A stretch of 64,000 nucleotides of DNA, taken from NCBI GenBank assembly GCA_031270325.1, contig JAISXW010000006.1, positions 1 to 64,000 on the forward strand, in the 5' to 3' direction. Below the pieces are notes generated by a model. The model had not been told where the DNA came from. It saw nothing but the letters and a program-made list of their open reading frames with translations, and did not search any database. How positions within the stretch are numbered: position 1 is the first letter of the stretch; every line of letters starts with the position of its first letter. This DNA comes from Streptococcaceae bacterium (GTDB lineage Bacteria > Bacillota > Bacilli > Lactobacillales > Streptococcaceae). This document shows, piece after piece, positions 61,056 through 64,000 of the stretch. Made by a program: the position numbers and the translations under genes.

Positions 61056-61205
61056 CTTGCCATGGTGTTTGGGCCAAATTACCATGGTAATTTCGGCAAA
61101 CTACCATGGTAATTTCGCCAAACCCCCATGGGAATTTAGGCAAATCCTCATGGGAATTAGGACAAACCCTCATGGGGTTTTAGACAAATCCCCATGGGGG
61201 TTTGA
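61056..61205. repeat. 22-bp tandem repeat array 4
   Basis: Seven palindromic cores (CCATGG or TCATGG) lie exactly 22 bp apart, at 61060, 61082, 61104, 61126, 61148, 61170 and 61192. The flanking arms also pair in several units (TTACCATGGTAA; CCCCCATGGGGG). It fills the convergent gap between yitT copy 2 and dus. With a 22-bp period it cannot be a coding repeat. Confidence 0.92.
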
Positions 61206-61251
61206 GAAAGGCTGTGGGCGGCCTGTTGCAGCCTTTTTGGGCAGCCGGTTA

Positions 61252-62238
61252 TCATTGCTTGAGATAGGCATCAAAGATTGCTGAGATTTCCTCTGCCGAG
61301 TTGGCTTGATTGATAGCGACCTTGACTTTGGCTGCACGGGGTGCACCTTTGAGATAATAAGCGGCGTGCTGGCGAAATTCGCGGGCGCCGTTTTGATTGC
61401 CTTTGAGGGCGACCAGTCGTGCCAGATGAACCTTAGCAGTCTCAAGTTTTTCAGCAACAGTTGGTTGCGGGATTGCCTCGCCAGTTGCTAGGAAATGGGC
61501 TGTTTGCTTGAGCATCCACGGGTTGCCTAAGGCTGCCCGACCAATCATGACGGCATCAACACCTGTTTCATCAAGCATCCGTTTGGCATCTTCAGGCGTT
61601 TTAACATCGCCATTCCCGATAAAAGGAACGCTGAGTTGGCTGGCGACTTTGGTTAGCCACGTCCAGTCTGCCTTGCCCTCATACATCTGAACCCTCGTCC
61701 GAGCGTGCATGGCAATGGCAGCAGCACCAGCTTTTTCAGCAGCTAAGGCATTTTCGACTGCAAACAGGTGATCATTATCCCAGCCAATCCGCATTTTGAC
61801 GGTCAGTGGTAGGTCAATGGCAGCTGAGACGGCAGAAACAACGTCGTAAATTTTGTCTGGGTCTAGTAATAAACGAGAGCCGGATTCATTTTTAGTGACT
61901 TTGGGGACAGGACAGCCCATATTGATGTCGATCATATCCGCTGTCGTGTGTGCGGCGACAAACTTTGCGGCTTGCACCAGCGTCTGAGCATCTCCGCCAA
62001 AGATTTGGATTGACAAGGGATTGGGAACGCCATCAAAATCTAGCATTGACAAGGTTTTGGCATTGCGATACTCGATACCCTTGTCTGAGATCATCTCAGT
62101 CACGACAAGGCCAGCCCCAAACTCTTTGGCAAGGCTCAGGAAGGCTTTGTTGGAAATCCCAGCCATTGGCGCAAGGACAATCCGGTTTTGAATGGTAACG
62201 TCACCAATTTTCCAAGGTGAGTGATAGTTAGTGGTCAT
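61252..62238 (-). CDS. dus: tRNA-dihydrouridine synthase
   Basis: 328 residues, FMN-dependent TIM barrel. N-terminal NRIVLAPMAGISNKAF and the active-site Cys in INMGCPVPKVTKNESGSRLLLDP identify the Dus family; GNGDVKTPEDAKRML and MIGRAALGNPW bind FMN. In Firmicutes it lies next to hslO; here the start overlaps the hslO stop by 11 bp. Confidence 0.95.
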   Translation of the reverse strand: MTTNYHSPWKIGDVTIQNRIVLAPMAGISNKAFLSLAKEFGAGLVVTEMISDKGIEYRNAKTLSMLDFDGVPNPLSIQIFGGDAQTLVQAAKFVAAHTTADMIDINMGCPVPKVTKNESGSRLLLDPDKIYDVVSAVSAAIDLPLTVKMRIGWDNDHLFAVENALAAEKAGAAAIAMHARTRVQMYEGKADWTWLTKVASQLSVPFIGNGDVKTPEDAKRMLDETGVDAVMIGRAALGNPWMLKQTAHFLATGEAIPQPTVAEKLETAKVHLARLVALKGNQNGAREFRQHAAYYLKGAPRAAKVKVAINQANSAEEISAIFDAYLKQ

Positions 62239-63100
62239 GTTTTAAAAGTTCTTTCAAATCAGTTTCGGAGAAGTGGTAGGCAGTTTGACAAAACTGGCAG
62301 ATGACTTCAGCACCGTGGTTTTCAGTGATTAAGGTGTTAATTTCGGTCTTGCCCAAGCCTTGAATGCTTGCAGCAAAACGCGCCTTGGAACAATCACAGC
62401 GAAAGGCTAGGGGCGATGTGTCTAAAATCTTATATTGATCCTGACCATAGATGGCATCGAGGATGGCTTTGGACTGGTCGTGTGAGCGCAATAGTTTAGA
62501 GATGGCGGGCATTTGTTGGATGCGTGTCTCAAAGGCGGCAATCTCAGCTTCGGGCGCATCAGGCATGACTTGCACTAAAAAACCGCCTGCCACTTTGACC
62601 GTCTCGTCTTCATTGAGGAGGACATTCAGCCCGACAGCAGAAGGGGTCTGCTCAGAAGTCGTCAAATAATAGGCGAGGTCTTCGCCTATTTCACCAGAAA
62701 TCAAGGGTGTTTGACCGGTATAAGGGGTTTTCAGCCCCATATCTTTGACGACAGAGAACCAGCCTTGGCCGACTAAGTCGCCGACCAATACTTCGCCCGT
62801 TGATCCACGTTTGTAGTCGACATTTGGCTCTTTGATGTAGCCTTTGACATTGCCATGCGTATCGGCTACGGCGATCATCATCGTGATTGCACCGTTACTC
62901 TGCACTCGAACGGTAATCGTGTCGTCGCCTTTTTGATTGGCAGCCAACATCTGCGCAGCAATCAAGGTGCGACCAAGGGCAACAGTTGAGCTTGCCCAAG
63001 TTTGATGCCGCTTCTGAGCCTCGGAAACGGTCTCTGTCGCTTCCAACGCATAGGCTCTGAAATGCCCGTCCTTTGAAATTGTCTTGATGAGTTTATCCAT
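62228..63100 (-). CDS. hslO: Redox-regulated chaperone Hsp33
   Basis: 290 residues. The four zinc-binding Cys are in FRCDCSKARF and EVICQFCQTAYHF. They hold zinc in the reduced, inactive form and form disulfides on oxidation, turning on holdase activity. The N-terminal domain (FRAYALEATETVSEAQKRHQ) is typical. Confidence 0.96.
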   Translation of the reverse strand: MDKLIKTISKDGHFRAYALEATETVSEAQKRHQTWASSTVALGRTLIAAQMLAANQKGDDTITVRVQSNGAITMMIAVADTHGNVKGYIKEPNVDYKRGSTGEVLVGDLVGQGWFSVVKDMGLKTPYTGQTPLISGEIGEDLAYYLTTSEQTPSAVGLNVLLNEDETVKVAGGFLVQVMPDAPEAEIAAFETRIQQMPAISKLLRSHDQSKAILDAIYGQDQYKILDTSPLAFRCDCSKARFAASIQGLGKTEINTLITENHGAEVICQFCQTAYHFSETDLKELLKHDH

Positions 63101-63158
63101 AGCTTATATTCTAACACAAATCAGTTGGCGCTGTGAGGTCATTGACTTTCAAAAAGAA

Positions 63159-63183
63159 CCAAAAAAAACGCAAAGAGCGTTTT
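63159..63183 (-). terminator. Terminator of murE
   Basis: AAAACGC/GCGTTTT with a five-base loop, followed by a T-run on the minus strand. Eight bases after the murE stop. Confidence 0.8.
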
Positions 63184-63191
63184 GAATGAGG

Positions 63192-64000
63192 TCACAGATA
63201 TTTCTCGGCAATGTTGCGATCGCCTGCGTAGGCTTCGTGGTTACCGTTGACGATTTGGTAGGCATCAACACCTTTTCCAGCAATAATGACAGCATCAGTA
63301 GGGCCAGAAGTCTGGGCTAAGGCAGTCTGGATTGCTTGCTCTCGATCGACGATAATTGCGACATCACGTGTGATAAACTGCGCAATTTCACGGGCGATGT
63401 CTGCTGGATCTTCAAAGTTAGGGTCATCAGCGGTCAAAATCACGTCAATTTCAGGCAGTCGTTCTAACAGTTCGCCAATTCCTTGACGGCGGCTCTCGCC
63501 TTTATTGCCAGTTGTCCCGATGATGACAGTGACCCGACCAGTTTGATGAGGTGTGACGACAGCGATCAATTTCTCCAGACTATCAGCATTGTGGGCGTAA
63601 TCGACAAAAACCTTAGCACCATTGATCTGGGTTAGCACTTCCATCCGACCGGGGACAGTCGTTTGGGCAATGCCTTGCTTGATAGTTGTCGGATTTGCCC
63701 CTAATCGAAGTGTCGCAAGTGCGGCAGCCACAGCGTTTTCTTGATTGAAGTGACCGATTAACTGAATCTCAAAATCTTGACCAAGGGCTGTAAAGCTGAA
63801 TGCATCAGACTGTGTAATTGGATACTCAGACCCAGCGCCATAGCTGACATAATCTGTCTTGAGTTGAGATTTGACAAAGTCAACATGTGCCATGCCGGCA
63901 TTGACCACAGCAAACCGTGCATTTGCCAATAGTTGTCGCTTACAATAAAAGTAATCTTCAAAAGTAGGGTGTTCGATTGGTCCGATGTGATCGGGGGAGA
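63192..64000 (-). CDS. murE: UDP-N-acetylmuramyl-tripeptide synthetase MurE, partial (5' end outside window)
   Basis: Open to the right edge; the ORF-track start is an internal TTG and the frame continues upstream as [24 protein letters not shown], the conserved block of lysine-type MurE in streptococci and lactococci. Further motifs: [39 protein letters not shown] and [13 protein letters not shown]. It adds the third residue of the peptidoglycan stem, L-lysine by inference from the organism group. Confidence 0.93.
   Translation of the reverse strand, partial: SPDHIGPIEHPTFEDYFYCKRQLLANARFAVVNAGMAHVDFVKSQLKTDYVSYGAGSEYPITQSDAFSFTALGQDFEIQLIGHFNQENAVAAALATLRLGANPTTIKQGIAQTTVPGRMEVLTQINGAKVFVDYAHNADSLEKLIAVVTPHQTGRVTVIIGTTGNKGESRRQGIGELLERLPEIDVILTADDPNFEDPADIAREIAQFITRDVAIIVDREQAIQTALAQTSGPTDAVIIAGKGVDAYQIVNGNHEAYAGDRNIAEKYL

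Noticed and set aside
61057-61284. 75-residue plus-strand ORF over array 4
   Set aside because: The 22-bp period shifts frame each unit, so no repeated peptide results; no ribosome binding site and it runs into the dus gene on the other strand.

Overview
The window looks like the chromosome of a low-to-middle GC Firmicute of the family Streptococcaceae, most like Lactococcus or a close relative. The evidence is gene order: rapZ-yvcK-whiA with ATGA overlaps, gyrA followed by apbE and srtA, argC-argJ-argD-argB, pyrR-pyrP and pyrB-carA-carB under PyrR-type attenuators, ymfF-ymfH-rodZ-pgsA, and hisS-aspS. It also carries a type I-E CRISPR repeat and a Cas2-DnaQ fusion of the kind known from Streptococcus thermophilus. 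Genus is inference. I saw no rRNA or tRNA genes.

Layout. 1-3.4 kb: a 21-bp tandem repeat array, an HD-domain protein and small accessory genes that look like orphan immunity genes. 3.4-16 kb: a housekeeping block on the minus strand (PIN-like protein, P-loop kinase, whiA, yvcK, rapZ, DUF1461-like protein, HAD phosphatase, acyl-ACP thioesterase, GH25 lysozyme, hemW, ribF, truB, pcrA). 16.2-20.7 kb: an accessory cluster of membrane-anchored proteins with a partial tandem duplication and one gene cut by a 139-bp MITE. 21-22.6 kb: one small plus-strand gene, a large hairpin and a second repeat array. 22.6-31.5 kb: srtA, apbE, gyrA and the arginine operon under an ArgR-like promoter. 31.8-36.9 kb: phage-derived accessory DNA, including two N-terminally truncated minor capsid genes joined head to head, each followed by a small overlapping gene that looks like an immunity partner.

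36.9-40.5 kb: a decayed type I-E CRISPR locus. It has 18 identical 28-bp repeats, a degenerate outlying repeat, a candidate small RNA between that repeat and the array, an intact-looking cas2-dnaQ fusion and a 5'-truncated cas1 joined directly to a truncated DUF916 (WxLIP) gene. No Cascade or cas3 gene is present in the window. 40.5-41.8 kb holds an IS66 transposase remnant. 41.8-51.2 kb: pyrimidine genes interrupted by a second MITE copy, a lipoprotein and a VanZ-like protein. 51.4-64 kb: a third repeat array, paired M16 peptidases, rodZ, pgsA, hisS, aspS, two YitT proteins, a fourth (22-bp) repeat array, dus, hslO and the 3' part of murE running off the right edge.

How the genes work together: argCJDB makes ornithine precursors and carAB supplies carbamoyl phosphate to both arginine and pyrimidine synthesis. 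PyrR, pyrP and pyrB-carAB form one attenuation regulon. rapZ/yvcK/whiA, GH25, sortase, rodZ and murE serve the cell envelope. The most unusual content is the stranded CRISPR locus, the four short-period palindromic arrays (21-22 bp, about two helical turns), the MITE family, and the truncated phage-head toxin-like/immunity-like pairs.
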